From NCBI GenBank assembly GCA_964634885.1, contig CAZWLN010000022.1, positions 1-64,000 of the forward strand: a DNA stretch of 64,000 bases. The letters are read 5' to 3'. Source of the stretch: DAINRZ01 sp964634885. GTDB taxonomy: Bacteria; Bacteroidota; Ignavibacteria; Kapaibacteriales; UBA2268. This document shows, piece by piece, positions 1 through 9,863 of this stretch. Below the pieces are notes generated by a model that had not been told where the DNA came from, searched no databases, and saw nothing but the letters and a program-made list of their open reading frames with translations. Both the position numbers and the translations under genes were made by a program. Position 1 is the stretch's first letter; each line of letters opens with the position of its first letter.

Positions 1-56
1 GCTGGTGGCTGGTGGTCAGTGGCTGGTGGCTGGTGGTCAGTGGCTGGTGGCTGGTT
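1..56. repeat. Heptamer minisatellite (edge of array)
   Basis: About eight 7-bp units of the form gctggtg/gtcagtg fill the first 56 bases and run off the left edge. The unit is the reverse complement of the cagccac/taaccac heptamers at 25770-25956, so the same minisatellite family occurs twice in opposite orientation. No open frame is needed to explain it. Confidence 0.85.
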
Positions 57-290
57 AATTCTGAGCCGAGCGCAGCGAGACCGGCGGAGCCAATGCTGAA
101 TTAAAAATTCTGAGCCGGGCGCAACAAGACCGGCAAAGCCAATTCTGAATTGAGAATTAAGAATTACGAATTCAATGAGTCTGCAAGAGATTGAACACAT
201 TTCCAAATCAGTAATTAAAATTGTAGAGACTGGTCTCAGACCTGTCTCTACCATTCCACCGGCAGAGCCAATTACGAATGATGAATAATT
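57..290. repeat. Dispersed gagccg...gagaccggcg repeats and a palindrome
   Basis: This non-coding stretch holds two imperfect copies (about 62-94 and 113-146) of a motif reading gagccgagcg, cagcgagaccggcg, gagccaa, embedded in AT-rich words such as attctgaatt and aattacgaat. The same motif lies in the spacers of the Rhs array near 57130, 57190, 59665 and 61755. Positions 223-251 form a near-perfect palindrome (GTAGAGAC, GGTCT, AGACC, GTCTCTAC) with no T-run after it, so it is more likely a dispersed hairpin repeat than a terminator. No gene is seen. Confidence 0.6.
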
Positions 291-291
291 T

Positions 292-436
292 AACCCGGAT
301 AATGCGTCAGGAGTTATAAACATCTCATTATTGATTGATAAATAGCATCTTATCAAATTTCCCCTCCATCGATAAGAAGGGGTCAGGGGTGGTTGGATAT
401 ACCGTGTTTTTGGGGGTCTAATGCACAATCCGGGTT
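292..436. repeat. MITE-like 145-bp element, copy 1
   Basis: The element begins AACCCGGATAATGCGTCA and ends TAATGCACAATCCGGGTT, which are imperfect inverted repeats of each other (14 of 18 positions). Inside is a cccctcc...aagaagggg hairpin followed by caggggtggttggata. A second copy lies at 20829-20972. It has no coding capacity, so it is best called a small non-autonomous or MITE-like repeat; that class is inferred. Confidence 0.6.
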
Positions 437-482
437 TAAAAAAGATGAAGGCTGTTCCCCCGCAATCGGAGAAACAGCCTTC
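437..482 (-). terminator. Rho-independent terminator of the CAP/FN3 gene
   Basis: Read on the minus strand, a GAAGGCTGTT arm and an AACAGCCTTC arm enclose a loop with an inner CTCCG/CGGGG pairing, followed by ATCTTTTTT. It lies about 20 bp past the stop codon of the gene at 502-3174. Confidence 0.8.
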
Positions 483-501
483 AATGTGTTCTGATAGGTA
501 A

Positions 502-3174
502 TTACCTGATGATTTCCAGCATATTGGTATATATCCTGTCGGCAGTAACGAGCCTGTAGAAATATACACCCTGCGGTAAACCGGTCGATTCCATCAGTAA
601 CTGGTAATCGCCGGATTCATGATAGCCCTGGGCAAGTACCCTGACTTCGTTACCGATTGCGTCATAGAGTTTCAGGCTGACGTTGCCCGGTTGGACGACT
701 TTGAATTTGATGGTGGTACTCAATCCGAAAGGATTGGGATAGTTATTCAGGCTGGCCCTGTCTTCGAAGATGGTTTCCACTGAATGGGTACCTAATCCTG
801 TACGGAACTGCCAGATCGTTGACCATTCGCCGTAAACTCCGGAACCGTAAGCCCTGACTTTCCACCAGTAATTCTTCTGTGGCAGAAGAGGATTGGACAT
901 GTAGCTGGTATCGGAAAGATACTCTTCGGACACTGTAGGATCATCGAAGATATTGGTGTCTGCAACCATAAGCTCATAGACATAGCCTGCTCCGAGGCTG
1001 TACCATTTGAATTCGGGATCGCGCGGAACGTCCGTCGAGTTATTTTCAGGGTAGTAAAGCAACGGCACATTCGGAGCTGATGCGGCAGTCGTAAAGAACC
1101 AGGAAGCACAGAAGGGGCCTTCTCCGCCGGCAGCGTTAACTGTTGCGATTCTCCAGTAATAGACGGTACCGTTTGCCAGGCCGCTGATGTCTGCGGAATT
1201 GCTCTGGACAGTCCGGTCGATGTCAATATCGGAGCTGAAATCGGCAGTTTTTGAAACCTGGATATGATATTGGGTGGCGCCATTTTGGGCAGCCCATTTA
1301 ATGGTGAGTGTAGTCGGCTGCTTTGTAGCCTTATTCTGCGGTTCGGTCAAGACCGGCGGTTCAGGGGCAAGAAGATTGGAACTCGTTGTGAATTGCCAGC
1401 CCGTACAGAAGCCACTCGTACCGACATTATTGTATGCGCCGATACGCCAGTAGTATGTTGTATTGCTTTCAAGATCCGTCAATTTATGAGTATTGGTGGT
1501 AATGAGTTTTTCGGCAACGAAAGAAGAGAATTCGGGGTTCTTTGATACCTGGAGGTAATAATTCTGTGCCCTGGTTGCGACCTGCCACTCGAGTGTAATT
1601 GCAGCGCCGACGTTGTTTGTCCCGTTTAATGGATAGAGCAGCACAGGCATTGCGGGTGGTTCGGAAACTTCCTTCGATGTGGTGAAGTTCCTCTTTTCCG
1701 ACCAGCTGCCCTGGCCTGTTTCATTTGAAGCGGCTACTCTCCAGTAATACTTAGTCTCGTAGTTCAGTCCTTTCACTTCATAGGAGGTGTCGGACGTCTT
1801 GTATTCTTTATTGATTGTGCTGAAATCTTCAAATTTGGATATTTGCAGTTTGTAATCATCGGCGCCTTTGGATGCGTACCAGAGCATTGTCTGGTCGATG
1901 CCCGCATTGGCAAGGTTGTTCTCAGGGCTGATCAGGACCGGAGCAGCAGGCGGCGGTACAAAGGTAGCGGTTTTAAAAGAAAACGGAGCAGAGAAGGCGC
2001 TCGATCCGGCTGAGTTCACTGCCCGTACGCGCCAGTAATAAGTAGTATTGCTTTCGAGGCCGCTGTAGTTATATATTGTCTCGAGGGTACTGTCGTCGAT
2101 GACATTGCTGTTGAAGTCGTTTGATTTCGACAACTGCAGCTTATATTTTACTGCACCTATTGAAGAGTTCCAGTCCAAAGCAACCGAATAGGGGACTTTG
2201 GTGGCTCCGTCGGCGGGAGAAACGAGGACAGGTGTCGCCGGCGGCTGTATGGTACCGGTACTTGTAATCTTGAACCAATAAGTATATTCCTTGCTAACTC
2301 CGTTCACAAGCAGCTTTTTTATTACAACAGTGTATTTCACTTCGTTTTGAAGGCCGTCTGTCTTCCAGCGCAGGCAATTGCCGACACTACCCCAGTTCTT
2401 GCTCTGGCCGAAATCATGGCAGTTGAGGCTGGTTGAAGAGCCTTCAGGGAACACCTGTATCTGCACCTGGCTGATATCGACATTTGTATTGTTCCACCAT
2501 TGGTTTTTGTCATAGAAAGCAGAAAAACAGAGGTAATAGGATTTGTCAACATGTTCCGGCGGGTAATTCTGGTAAGGGTATGCAACGAAATCCACGTCGA
2601 TGCTTGTAGCGTATTCCGCCCTGTAATACAGAGCCATAGCAGTGACAAAGTTTGACGAAGACGCTTTGGGAGTACCGTCAACCCTTCCGAAAGATATCTT
2701 TTTTACAAAGGGGTTGATGATGGCAAGCCTGTGGCCGAGTTCCGGAGTATTGCTGTCAATCATCCAGCTCGTAATCGAGCTTACCGAAGACGGGAGGACA
2801 GAACCGGGCATCTGCCACAACATATAAAGGTTCGAATTCTCTGTGCCGTTGTATCCGTCGCTTGTGTAGCAATACCAACTGCTGGGAGGCGTATGGTTAA
2901 TTGTGTTGTTTGCTGTACACATCAATGCTCCCTGCTGTGTATTAGGTTCCTTTACCATGTCGTAGGTAACCGCTGGGATGCCGTGTATGGCCCTGAGCCT
3001 GTTTACTTCGTTAAGTATTGTCGTCCTTACAGTTTCTTTGATCAATCCCTTAGAACAATTGGCGACGTCAGGATTGGTTTCATATACATCCGTCCAGGTG
3101 TCGGCCAGGATGGCGCCTGAGGTAAGAAAGCAGGCCAAAGCGAATATATAAATAAATCGGGTAGTGATTCTCAT
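502..3174 (-). CDS. Secreted CAP-domain protein with FN3 repeats and T9SS sorting domain
   Basis: An 890-residue exported protein. Residues 1-24 form a signal peptide. Residues about 45-195 resemble a CAP/SCP domain (LNEVNRLRAIHGIPAVTYD, a later HTPPSSW, then GHRLAIINP). From about 310 there are five fibronectin-III-like repeats, each opening with a proline-rich PVLxxP word and holding a TYYWRVRAxN strand. The last ~75 residues (NNYPNPFGLSTTIKF ... GVYFYRLVT) are a type A T9SS C-terminal sorting domain, so the product should be exported through the outer membrane and released or anchored at the surface. Substrate and role are unknown: CAP domains in bacteria are varied, and FN3 repeats usually act as spacers or adhesive modules. 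A TAnnTTTG box upstream and a terminator downstream suggest it is transcribed alone. Confidence 0.8.
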   Translation of the reverse strand: MRITTRFIYIFALACFLTSGAILADTWTDVYETNPDVANCSKGLIKETVRTTILNEVNRLRAIHGIPAVTYDMVKEPNTQQGALMCTANNTINHTPPSSWYCYTSDGYNGTENSNLYMLWQMPGSVLPSSVSSITSWMIDSNTPELGHRLAIINPFVKKISFGRVDGTPKASSSNFVTAMALYYRAEYATSIDVDFVAYPYQNYPPEHVDKSYYLCFSAFYDKNQWWNNTNVDISQVQIQVFPEGSSTSLNCHDFGQSKNWGSVGNCLRWKTDGLQNEVKYTVVIKKLLVNGVSKEYTYWFKITSTGTIQPPATPVLVSPADGATKVPYSVALDWNSSIGAVKYKLQLSKSNDFNSNVIDDSTLETIYNYSGLESNTTYYWRVRAVNSAGSSAFSAPFSFKTATFVPPPAAPVLISPENNLANAGIDQTMLWYASKGADDYKLQISKFEDFSTINKEYKTSDTSYEVKGLNYETKYYWRVAASNETGQGSWSEKRNFTTSKEVSEPPAMPVLLYPLNGTNNVGAAITLEWQVATRAQNYYLQVSKNPEFSSFVAEKLITTNTHKLTDLESNTTYYWRIGAYNNVGTSGFCTGWQFTTSSNLLAPEPPVLTEPQNKATKQPTTLTIKWAAQNGATQYHIQVSKTADFSSDIDIDRTVQSNSADISGLANGTVYYWRIATVNAAGGEGPFCASWFFTTAASAPNVPLLYYPENNSTDVPRDPEFKWYSLGAGYVYELMVADTNIFDDPTVSEEYLSDTSYMSNPLLPQKNYWWKVRAYGSGVYGEWSTIWQFRTGLGTHSVETIFEDRASLNNYPNPFGLSTTIKFKVVQPGNVSLKLYDAIGNEVRVLAQGYHESGDYQLLMESTGLPQGVYFYRLVTADRIYTNMLEIIR

Positions 3175-3227
3175 AATGCTTTCTGAAGTTTGTTAAACAA
3201 TTATCTATTATTATTTCCAAATGGTTC

Positions 3228-3235
3228 CAAATATA
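3228..3235 (-). promoter_or_regulatory. Candidate Bacteroidota-type -7 box (TATATTTG)
   Basis: On the minus strand TATATTTG fits the TAnnTTTG -7 consensus of Bacteroidota and lies 53 bp upstream of the start codon at 3174. The -33 element is weak (TTTA at the expected distance rather than TTTG). Confidence 0.35.
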
Positions 3236-3237
3236 CA

Positions 3238-3275
3238 AACAAGGCTGTCACAATTATAAACCGGACAGCCTCGTT
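3238..3275 (-). terminator. Hairpin downstream of gcvH
   Basis: AACGAGGCTGTC and GACAGCCTTGTT form a long stem on the minus strand with one mismatch, about 18 bp after the gcvH stop. The T tract after it is short (TTGTATATTT), so it is a weaker terminator or an mRNA-stabilising hairpin. It separates gcvH from the CAP/FN3 gene. Confidence 0.55.
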
Positions 3276-3292
3276 CAAAATGTCGGTAAAAA

Positions 3293-3673
3293 CTAGTGGC
3301 CAATCAACTGCGTATATGCTTTGACGTCCATCAGGCCGTTCAACTCTGCCGGATTGGCAATTTCGATCTTAATCATCCAGCCTGCGCCGTAAGGATCATT
3401 GTTTACAGTGTCCGGTGCGTCGTTAAGCGAGTTGTTAACTTCGACGATTTTACCGGAAACAGGAGCAAACATGTCTGCTACGGTTTTAACGGCTTCGATG
3501 GTGCCGAAGCTGTCGCCATGATTTAAAACTGCGTTCTGGTCAGGTATATCAATGTAAACCACATCGCCTAATTCACCCTGGGCATGATCGGTGATTCCTA
3601 TGGTACCGATGTTGCCTTCTACTCTTATCCACTCGTGATCTTTAGTGTACTTTAAGTCATCCGGAAAATTCAT
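3293..3673 (-). CDS. gcvH: Glycine cleavage system H protein
   Basis: A 126-residue lipoyl carrier protein, the normal length for GcvH. It shuttles the aminomethyl group between the P, T and L proteins of the cytosolic glycine cleavage system. The attachment lysine is K63 in GTIEAVKTVADMFAPVSG, and the N-terminal KYTKDHEW word is typical. The start is supported by a GGAG sequence a few bases upstream. It follows accC at an 86-bp distance on the same strand. No other gcv genes are in the window, so the P and T proteins must be encoded elsewhere. Confidence 0.95.
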   Translation of the reverse strand: MNFPDDLKYTKDHEWIRVEGNIGTIGITDHAQGELGDVVYIDIPDQNAVLNHGDSFGTIEAVKTVADMFAPVSGKIVEVNNSLNDAPDTVNNDPYGAGWMIKIEIANPAELNGLMDVKAYTQLIGH

Positions 3674-3759
3674 TTGTTAACTCCAAAAATTATCAACAAA
3701 ATACTCAACTTATTGAAACGGAAAATTAATAAAGTGCCGGGGATTTTCAAAAGAATAAA

Positions 3760-5103
<1,344 letters not shown>

Positions 5104-5115
5104 AGTCGGATCCGT

Positions 5116-5625
5116 CTAATCTGGTTTGATTAAAAACATAGCCTGGTTGTATTCGACAGGTTGGGCATTGTTTACAAGTATCTCTACAATTGTACCTGAG
5201 ATGTCGCTTTCGATCTCATTCATCAGTTTCATTGCTTCGATTATGCAGAGAGTAGTCCCGGCAGTAACATGGGCGCCCACTTCTACAAACGGGTCAGACT
5301 CAGGCGAAGGAGCACGGTAGAAGGTGCCGACAATCGGCGAATTGATCTTGTGCAGGTTCCCTGCGTCCTGTGCCTTTGTTTCAGTCGCAGCCGTTGGTAC
5401 CGTCAGCTCTTTTGCTGCCGTCGCCGCCATATCGCCGACAGCGGCAGGCCGTGCAGCGTTAACAGCAGGCTGAGGATAGAACTGCTGTAAGTTTACTGCC
5501 TGCGGCGTAGAGTCATTGTATTTGCGTGACATTGCAATTTTGACGCCTTCTTCTTCGATTGTAAGATCGGAAGCAGTGCTGTCGTCAAATATTTTAATAA
5601 GCCTTCTTAAGTATTGCAGGTCCAT
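5116..5625 (-). CDS. accB: Acetyl-CoA carboxylase biotin carboxyl carrier protein
   Basis: A 169-residue BCCP. The N-terminal helix (MDLQYLRRLIKIFDDS) is followed by an Ala/Pro-rich linker at about 45-85 and a C-terminal biotinyl domain whose EAMKLMNEI motif carries the biotinylated K133. The start at 5625 is chosen because AAAGGAAAG lies just upstream and the protein then begins as AccB normally does; an ATG at 5652 would add nine residues without family support. It stands between efp and accC, the common efp-accB-accC order. Confidence 0.95.
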   Translation of the reverse strand: MDLQYLRRLIKIFDDSTASDLTIEEEGVKIAMSRKYNDSTPQAVNLQQFYPQPAVNAARPAAVGDMAATAAKELTVPTAATETKAQDAGNLHKINSPIVGTFYRAPSPESDPFVEVGAHVTAGTTLCIIEAMKLMNEIESDISGTIVEILVNNAQPVEYNQAMFLIKPD

Positions 5626-5690
5626 TACTTTCCTTTGAATATTCTTAAACAAGGACCGGATACATCATAAACCAATAATTATAATGCTGT

Positions 5691-6257
5691 TTATTCTTTT
5701 ACACGTTCCATGTAGTCGCCGGAACGTGTGTCGATCCTGATGAGGTCACCTTCGTTAACGAAGAGTGGAACCTGGACGACGGCGCCGGTTTCCATGGTGG
5801 CAGCCTTGAGTGTGTTGGTGGCAGTGTCGCCTTTCATGCCGGGTTCAGTGTGTACAACCCTGAGAAAAACATGGGGTGGAAAATCGGCAGAGATCACCTG
5901 GTTGTTAACAAAAGCAAGCTGAACATCCTGGTTTTCTTTCATATATTTTACCTGATCGCCGATCAGTATGGATTCAACGGGGATCTGGTCGTAGGTTTCA
6001 GTATTCATGAAATACAATGTATCGCCTTCACGGTAGAGGTACTGGTAAGGGTGTCTTTCTACCCTTATAAGTTCTACGGATTCACCAGAACGGAAACGGT
6101 TTTCACTGAGTTTTCCTGTTCTCATGTTCCTCATCTTCACCTGGTAGAAAGCCCTGAGATTGCCGGGAGTCCTGTGTTCGGACTCAAGAATCACATGCAT
6201 TTCGCCATTATAATTTATAACCACGCCGGGTTTCAAATCTGCTGTTGTTCCAGCCAT
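5691..6257 (-). CDS. efp: Elongation factor P
   Basis: A 188-residue translation factor that rescues ribosomes stalled at polyproline stretches by entering next to the P site. The three beta-barrel domains are all present and the C-terminal GDYMERVKE is typical. The tip loop of domain I reads HRTPGNLRAF, with Asn33 at the position of the modified lysine of E. coli EF-P (PGKGQ). This loop type is familiar from Chlorobi. The start is backed by AGAGGA upstream. It lies between tRNA-Cys and accB on the same strand. Confidence 0.96.
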   Translation of the reverse strand: MAGTTADLKPGVVINYNGEMHVILESEHRTPGNLRAFYQVKMRNMRTGKLSENRFRSGESVELIRVERHPYQYLYREGDTLYFMNTETYDQIPVESILIGDQVKYMKENQDVQLAFVNNQVISADFPPHVFLRVVHTEPGMKGDTATNTLKAATMETGAVVQVPLFVNEGDLIRIDTRSGDYMERVKE

Positions 6258-6303
6258 AATTTTCCTCTAAAAAACATTTTTTTACATAATTTTTTTTTGA
6301 CAG

Positions 6304-6374
6304 AGGTGTCTGCCGGATTCGAACCGGCGTTCACGGTTTTGCAGACCGTTGCCTAACCACTTGGCTAAGACACC
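6304..6374 (-). tRNA. tRNA-Cys (GCA)
   Basis: On the minus strand the acceptor arms GGTGTCT and AGACACC pair, the anticodon stem ACGGT/ACCGT encloses CTGCAAA with anticodon GCA, and the T arm is GCCGG-TTCGAAT-CCGGC. The discriminator base is U, as expected for cysteine tRNA. CCA is not encoded. It lies 46 bp upstream of efp. Confidence 0.96.
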
Positions 6375-6386
6375 AATATAGAATTA

Positions 6387-6418
6387 CAAAAATATCTACT
6401 TTATACTAATTATGCAAA
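6387..6418 (-). promoter_or_regulatory. Candidate Bacteroidota-type promoter for tRNA-Cys
   Basis: On the minus strand TTTG (6415-6418) and TATTTTTG (6387-6394) are separated by 20 bp, which matches the TTTG/TAnnTTTG promoter layout known in Bacteroides. The predicted start of transcription falls a few bases before the tRNA. Confidence 0.55.
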
Positions 6419-6514
6419 TCAATTTTTATTATTATTATTTCTTAACTTTTTCTCCTTTCATCCGATTATTTTTATGACTCAGATTATCAGGATTTTTTGA
6501 CATGGAGGGATTGA

Positions 6515-7456
6515 ATGGCTGAAATAAAGAAATCATCAATGGACATCGAGACAACCGAGCTTGATATAATCGAGTTTACAATCGAATACCCTGCTAATGA
6601 CGGTTCCATACAAAAACAATACTTCGGTATCAGTGTCGCCAAAATTCTGTCGATAATACAAATTCCCCAACTGACACGCCTCCCCAACATGCACAACTGT
6701 GTTTACGGCGTTTTTCGCCTCAGGGAATCGATCATCCCGGCACTGGATCTCAGTAAGAACCTGTACGGCATCAGGAACCAGAGTAAAGACCAAAAGATGA
6801 TAATAACCGACTTCAATAAAATGCTTCTCGGATTGATTGTAAACGAAGTAAAAAGCATACACAGGATTAAGTGGAGTGAGATCGAGACTCCCGAATCGCT
6901 GAGTGAACTTGAGGGAGACAACTCTTCAATCGTGGGGGTGATCAAATTCCCTGACCGGAACCTGCTGATGCTCGACATGGAGAAAATCATCGTTGACATC
7001 GACCCGAACAAAGCAATTGCTTCTTTGAAAAAGCAGCAGAAGCTTGTGGACTGGAACCCAATCGCCGTTACAGCCGACGATTCGTCCACCATCAGGAAGA
7101 TGATCGGCGACAGGCTCGGAAAGGCCGGTTTCTCCATCAAGTCGTTCAACGACGGTTTACAGGCATGGGAATACCTGCAGGAGATTGGAAAACAGGTTGC
7201 AGAAGGCGCTGCCATCAACGATCTGGTCAATGTGATTATTACCGACATCGAGATGCCGAGGATGAACGGCTATGCCCTGGCTGAACTGGTCAAGAACGAC
7301 CCGGTACTGACCAAAATACCGTTGATTATATTCTCATCCATTATTTCCGAAGACAACCTGTACAAAGGGAAGTCCGTCGGCGCCGACGCCCAGTTGACAA
7401 AACCACAGATCGGCGAACTGCTCGAGACTATTAATACTCTGATAAACAGCAAATAA
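6515..7456 (+). CDS. cheV: CheV-type chemotaxis coupling protein (CheW-REC), copy 1
   Basis: A 313-residue CheW-REC fusion. The CheW-like domain (about 15-165) includes VAKILSIIQIPQLTRLPN and VYGVFRLRESIIPALDLSK; the receiver domain (about 180-312) has the acidic pair in VTADDSSTIRKM, the phosphoacceptor Asp in IITDIEMPRMNG and the conserved lysine in TKPQIGE. CheV proteins couple chemoreceptors to the histidine kinase CheA and use the receiver for adaptation. A GGAGGG site precedes the ATG. It stands 31 bp upstream of a close paralogue with which it is probably co-transcribed. No receptors or cheA are in the window. Confidence 0.9.
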   Translation: MAEIKKSSMDIETTELDIIEFTIEYPANDGSIQKQYFGISVAKILSIIQIPQLTRLPNMHNCVYGVFRLRESIIPALDLSKNLYGIRNQSKDQKMIITDFNKMLLGLIVNEVKSIHRIKWSEIETPESLSELEGDNSSIVGVIKFPDRNLLMLDMEKIIVDIDPNKAIASLKKQQKLVDWNPIAVTADDSSTIRKMIGDRLGKAGFSIKSFNDGLQAWEYLQEIGKQVAEGAAINDLVNVIITDIEMPRMNGYALAELVKNDPVLTKIPLIIFSSIISEDNLYKGKSVGADAQLTKPQIGELLETINTLINSK

Positions 7457-7487
7457 ATGGAATTACAATTGTATATAAGGTGAGGAA

Positions 7488-8438
7488 ATGGCATTAGATA
7501 ATAAGATCCTGCTCGAATCAGGAACCAATGAGTTAGAAGTAGTTGAGTTCATTATTTCTTACCCCGGACGTAACAACGTAAAAACAAGCCAGTCCTTTGG
7601 TCTGAATGTCACCAAAGTACGTGAGATCATTCGTATGCCCGAACTGACGAGTATGCCCAACCTCGCGTTCGGCATCAACGGTGTTTTCAATCTCAGGGGA
7701 AAAATCGTCCCTGTCGTTGACCTGAGGAAAATTCTGTATCACAGGGAAGAAGACAACAGCGCCTGCAAGATGATCGTCGCGGAGTTTAATATGCTCTGGA
7801 TTGGATTCATCGTTGACAATGTCCATCGGATTCACAGGATATCCTGGTCAGAGATTGAGGCTCCCGACACTCTCAACGACCTCGACAGCGAGAATTCAAC
7901 AATCACCGGAATACTGAAGTTTCCGGACAGGAATGTACTGATGCTCGACGTCGAGAAAATCATTGCGGACATCGACCCGAACATGGCAATCGAAACTGCC
8001 GTGTCCCTGGAGAAGTTAATCGAAGGTAAACCAATTGCCGTTACTGCCGAGGATTCGATCACAATCAGGAAAATGATTACCGACAGGCTTTCAAAAGCCG
8101 GCTTCGAAGTCCATTCGTTCAACGACGGCAAATCTGCCTGGGAACATCTCGATTCCATCTCGAAGAAAGTTAATGAGGGCGAAAACCTGCTCAAACATGC
8201 CAGCATCGTTGTAACAGACATTGAGATGCCCGGGTTGGACGGCTACACTTTAACCCGGCGCATTAAAGAGAACAACATATTGAAGAAACTGCCGGTCATC
8301 ATCTTTTCGTCGATGATCAATACAGACATACTGCATAAGGGTACTTCGGTCGGAGCAGATGCACAGCTCTCCAAGCCACAGATCGGCGAACTGATAGAAA
8401 CGGTTTCCGAGCTGATTAAGAACTCTGCTTTGTCCTGA
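7488..8438 (+). CDS. cheV: CheV-type chemotaxis coupling protein (CheW-REC), copy 2
   Basis: A 316-residue paralogue of the gene just upstream with the same domain order. The CheW-like half has VTKVREIIRMPELTSMPN; the receiver half has VTAEDSITIRKM, the phosphoacceptor region VVTDIEMPGLDGY and SKPQIGELIE with the conserved Lys. The two proteins are similar along their full length, so this is a tandem duplication that has diverged, perhaps to serve different receptors. GAGG lies upstream of the start. A strong terminator follows 41 bp after the stop, ending the two-gene unit. Confidence 0.9.
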   Translation: MALDNKILLESGTNELEVVEFIISYPGRNNVKTSQSFGLNVTKVREIIRMPELTSMPNLAFGINGVFNLRGKIVPVVDLRKILYHREEDNSACKMIVAEFNMLWIGFIVDNVHRIHRISWSEIEAPDTLNDLDSENSTITGILKFPDRNVLMLDVEKIIADIDPNMAIETAVSLEKLIEGKPIAVTAEDSITIRKMITDRLSKAGFEVHSFNDGKSAWEHLDSISKKVNEGENLLKHASIVVTDIEMPGLDGYTLTRRIKENNILKKLPVIIFSSMINTDILHKGTSVGADAQLSKPQIGELIETVSELIKNSALS

Positions 8439-8479
8439 GAATTGCAATTGCACAAAGCGAATTAGTAATTGTCACTTTG

Positions 8480-8513
8480 CCGGGTGGACTGTCATTTTCA
8501 CCCGGTTTTTTTA
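8480..8513 (+). terminator. Rho-independent terminator after the cheV pair
   Basis: CCGGGTG and CACCCGG form a 7-bp stem around a 12-nt loop and are followed by seven T residues. Confidence 0.9.
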
Positions 8514-8658
8514 TTTTTACCCGGGAGCCGGGAATATTGCCATATAACAATTTCACTGGCTCGGTATAATTGGTAAATTGAATAATGAATAATTTTTAAT
8601 TAATAATATATTTTCTTAAGTTAGTATGAATTGTTTTTAATATTTGTAGGAATTGTAA

Positions 8659-9174
8659 ATGAGACATAAGAATTGTATTTGTTTTGTATTATTATTACTG
8701 CTGATTGCAACGGCAGCCCCCACAGCTAATGCTCAGGGGCCTAAGGGCAGGGACTTCGGTTTCGGGCTTAACCTGGGAGACCCTACGGGAATTACAATCA
8801 AATACTGGTTTAGCAGGGAGAATGCCCTTGTTGCATCGCTCGGCAATTCATATTTCGGCGCCTTAAGAATCAATGTCGATTATCTCTGGCATTTCGACGC
8901 TTTCAACTCCAGGGTTGTGGACCTTTACGCGGGCATCGGAGGTGTGCTGGGTTTTGGCGAAGGGCACGGCGTCCTGTACCATCACAAGAAAGATGTGTAT
9001 TATTACAGGGAGGATGACGACACGGGCATCGGCATCAGGGCAGTCTTAGGCTTGAATATAATACCGAAGAATTCGCCTCTGGAGATCTTCATCGAGTTCG
9101 GCCCCCTCGTAGGACTTGTTCCAAAAACAGGCTCGAGCCTGGATGTTTCGGCCGGCATCCGCTTCTATCCATAA
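8659..9174 (+). CDS. Small outer-membrane beta-barrel-like protein (DUF3996-like), copy 1
   Basis: A 171-residue exported protein. Residues 1-25 are a signal peptide ending TANAQ. The mature part opens with FGFGLNLGDPTGITIKYWF and has alternating hydrophobic/polar strands with aromatic ends (YLWHFDAF, LDVSAGIRFYP), as in small eight-stranded outer-membrane barrels. It resembles the DUF3996/BAPKO_0422-like barrels from memory; this match was not searched. The terminal Phe-Tyr-Pro is close to the C-terminal aromatic signal of barrels. A paralogue follows at 9348. Function unknown. Confidence 0.65.
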   Translation: MRHKNCICFVLLLLLIATAAPTANAQGPKGRDFGFGLNLGDPTGITIKYWFSRENALVASLGNSYFGALRINVDYLWHFDAFNSRVVDLYAGIGGVLGFGEGHGVLYHHKKDVYYYREDDDTGIGIRAVLGLNIIPKNSPLEIFIEFGPLVGLVPKTGSSLDVSAGIRFYP

Positions 9175-9222
9175 TTACAAAACAACCCGGAGCAGAAAGA
9201 AAAGCCCGGGATAGCATTATTG

Positions 9223-9260
9223 TGCCGGAATGAACATTGCTTTCATCCCGGCATTTTTTT
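9223..9260 (+). terminator. Rho-independent terminator
   Basis: TGCCGGAATGA and TCATCCCGGCA pair with one mismatch and are followed by seven T residues, 49 bp after the stop of the upstream barrel gene. Confidence 0.9.
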
Positions 9261-9347
9261 ATACTTTTTCCGCAAGATATCATATCTTATGAATAAAAAT
9301 GCAGATTATTCGTATTATGTCATATTAGCAACAAATATGATGTTATT

Positions 9348-9863
9348 ATGAAAGATAAGACTCTATATACCTGCCTGGCACTGATAGCAATTTTCTTCTG
9401 GTCATCCTGTACTACCCATGCCCAAGGGCCACTGGGACGCTCTGCCGGTTTCGGGCTGATCGTGGGAGAACCGACCGGCGGCACCGTCAAGTACTGGTTC
9501 TCTAAGGACAATTCAATCGTAGCATCTTTCGGCGGTTCATACTTCGGTATGCCGCGCATAAGCGTCGATTACCTCTGGCATTTCGATGTCTTCAGCTCGC
9601 GAATGATTGAACTTTACACAGGTTTTGGCGGGGTTTTGGGATTCGGCAAAGGTACCGACTGGCTCTACAACTACGATGAGAGCAAGTTTTACGACAGGGA
9701 TGAAGGCAAAGCTGGCCTGGCAGCGAGAGCCGTTGTCGGCCTCAATATAATTCCACATAAAACCCCGATGGAGATATTCATCGACGCCGGCCCCCTCATC
9801 GGGATACTGCCGGATTACGGGACACAATTCGATGTTTCCCTTGGCATCAGGTTCTATCCGTAA
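9348..9863 (+). CDS. Small outer-membrane beta-barrel-like protein (DUF3996-like), copy 2
   Basis: Also 171 residues and clearly homologous to the protein at 8659-9174: the mature start GRSAGFGLIVGEPTGGTVKY, the VDYLWHFD strand, NIIPHKTPMEIFIDAGPL and the final GIRFYP line up. The signal peptide ends in THAQ. It has its own upstream region because a terminator lies between the copies, so the pair may be separately controlled. Probably an outer-membrane barrel of unknown role. Confidence 0.65.
   Translation: MKDKTLYTCLALIAIFFWSSCTTHAQGPLGRSAGFGLIVGEPTGGTVKYWFSKDNSIVASFGGSYFGMPRISVDYLWHFDVFSSRMIELYTGFGGVLGFGKGTDWLYNYDESKFYDRDEGKAGLAARAVVGLNIIPHKTPMEIFIDAGPLIGILPDYGTQFDVSLGIRFYP

Noticed and set aside
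223..251. Palindrome as a terminator
   Set aside because: The stem is strong but no T-run follows on either strand; it is better explained as a dispersed hairpin repeat.
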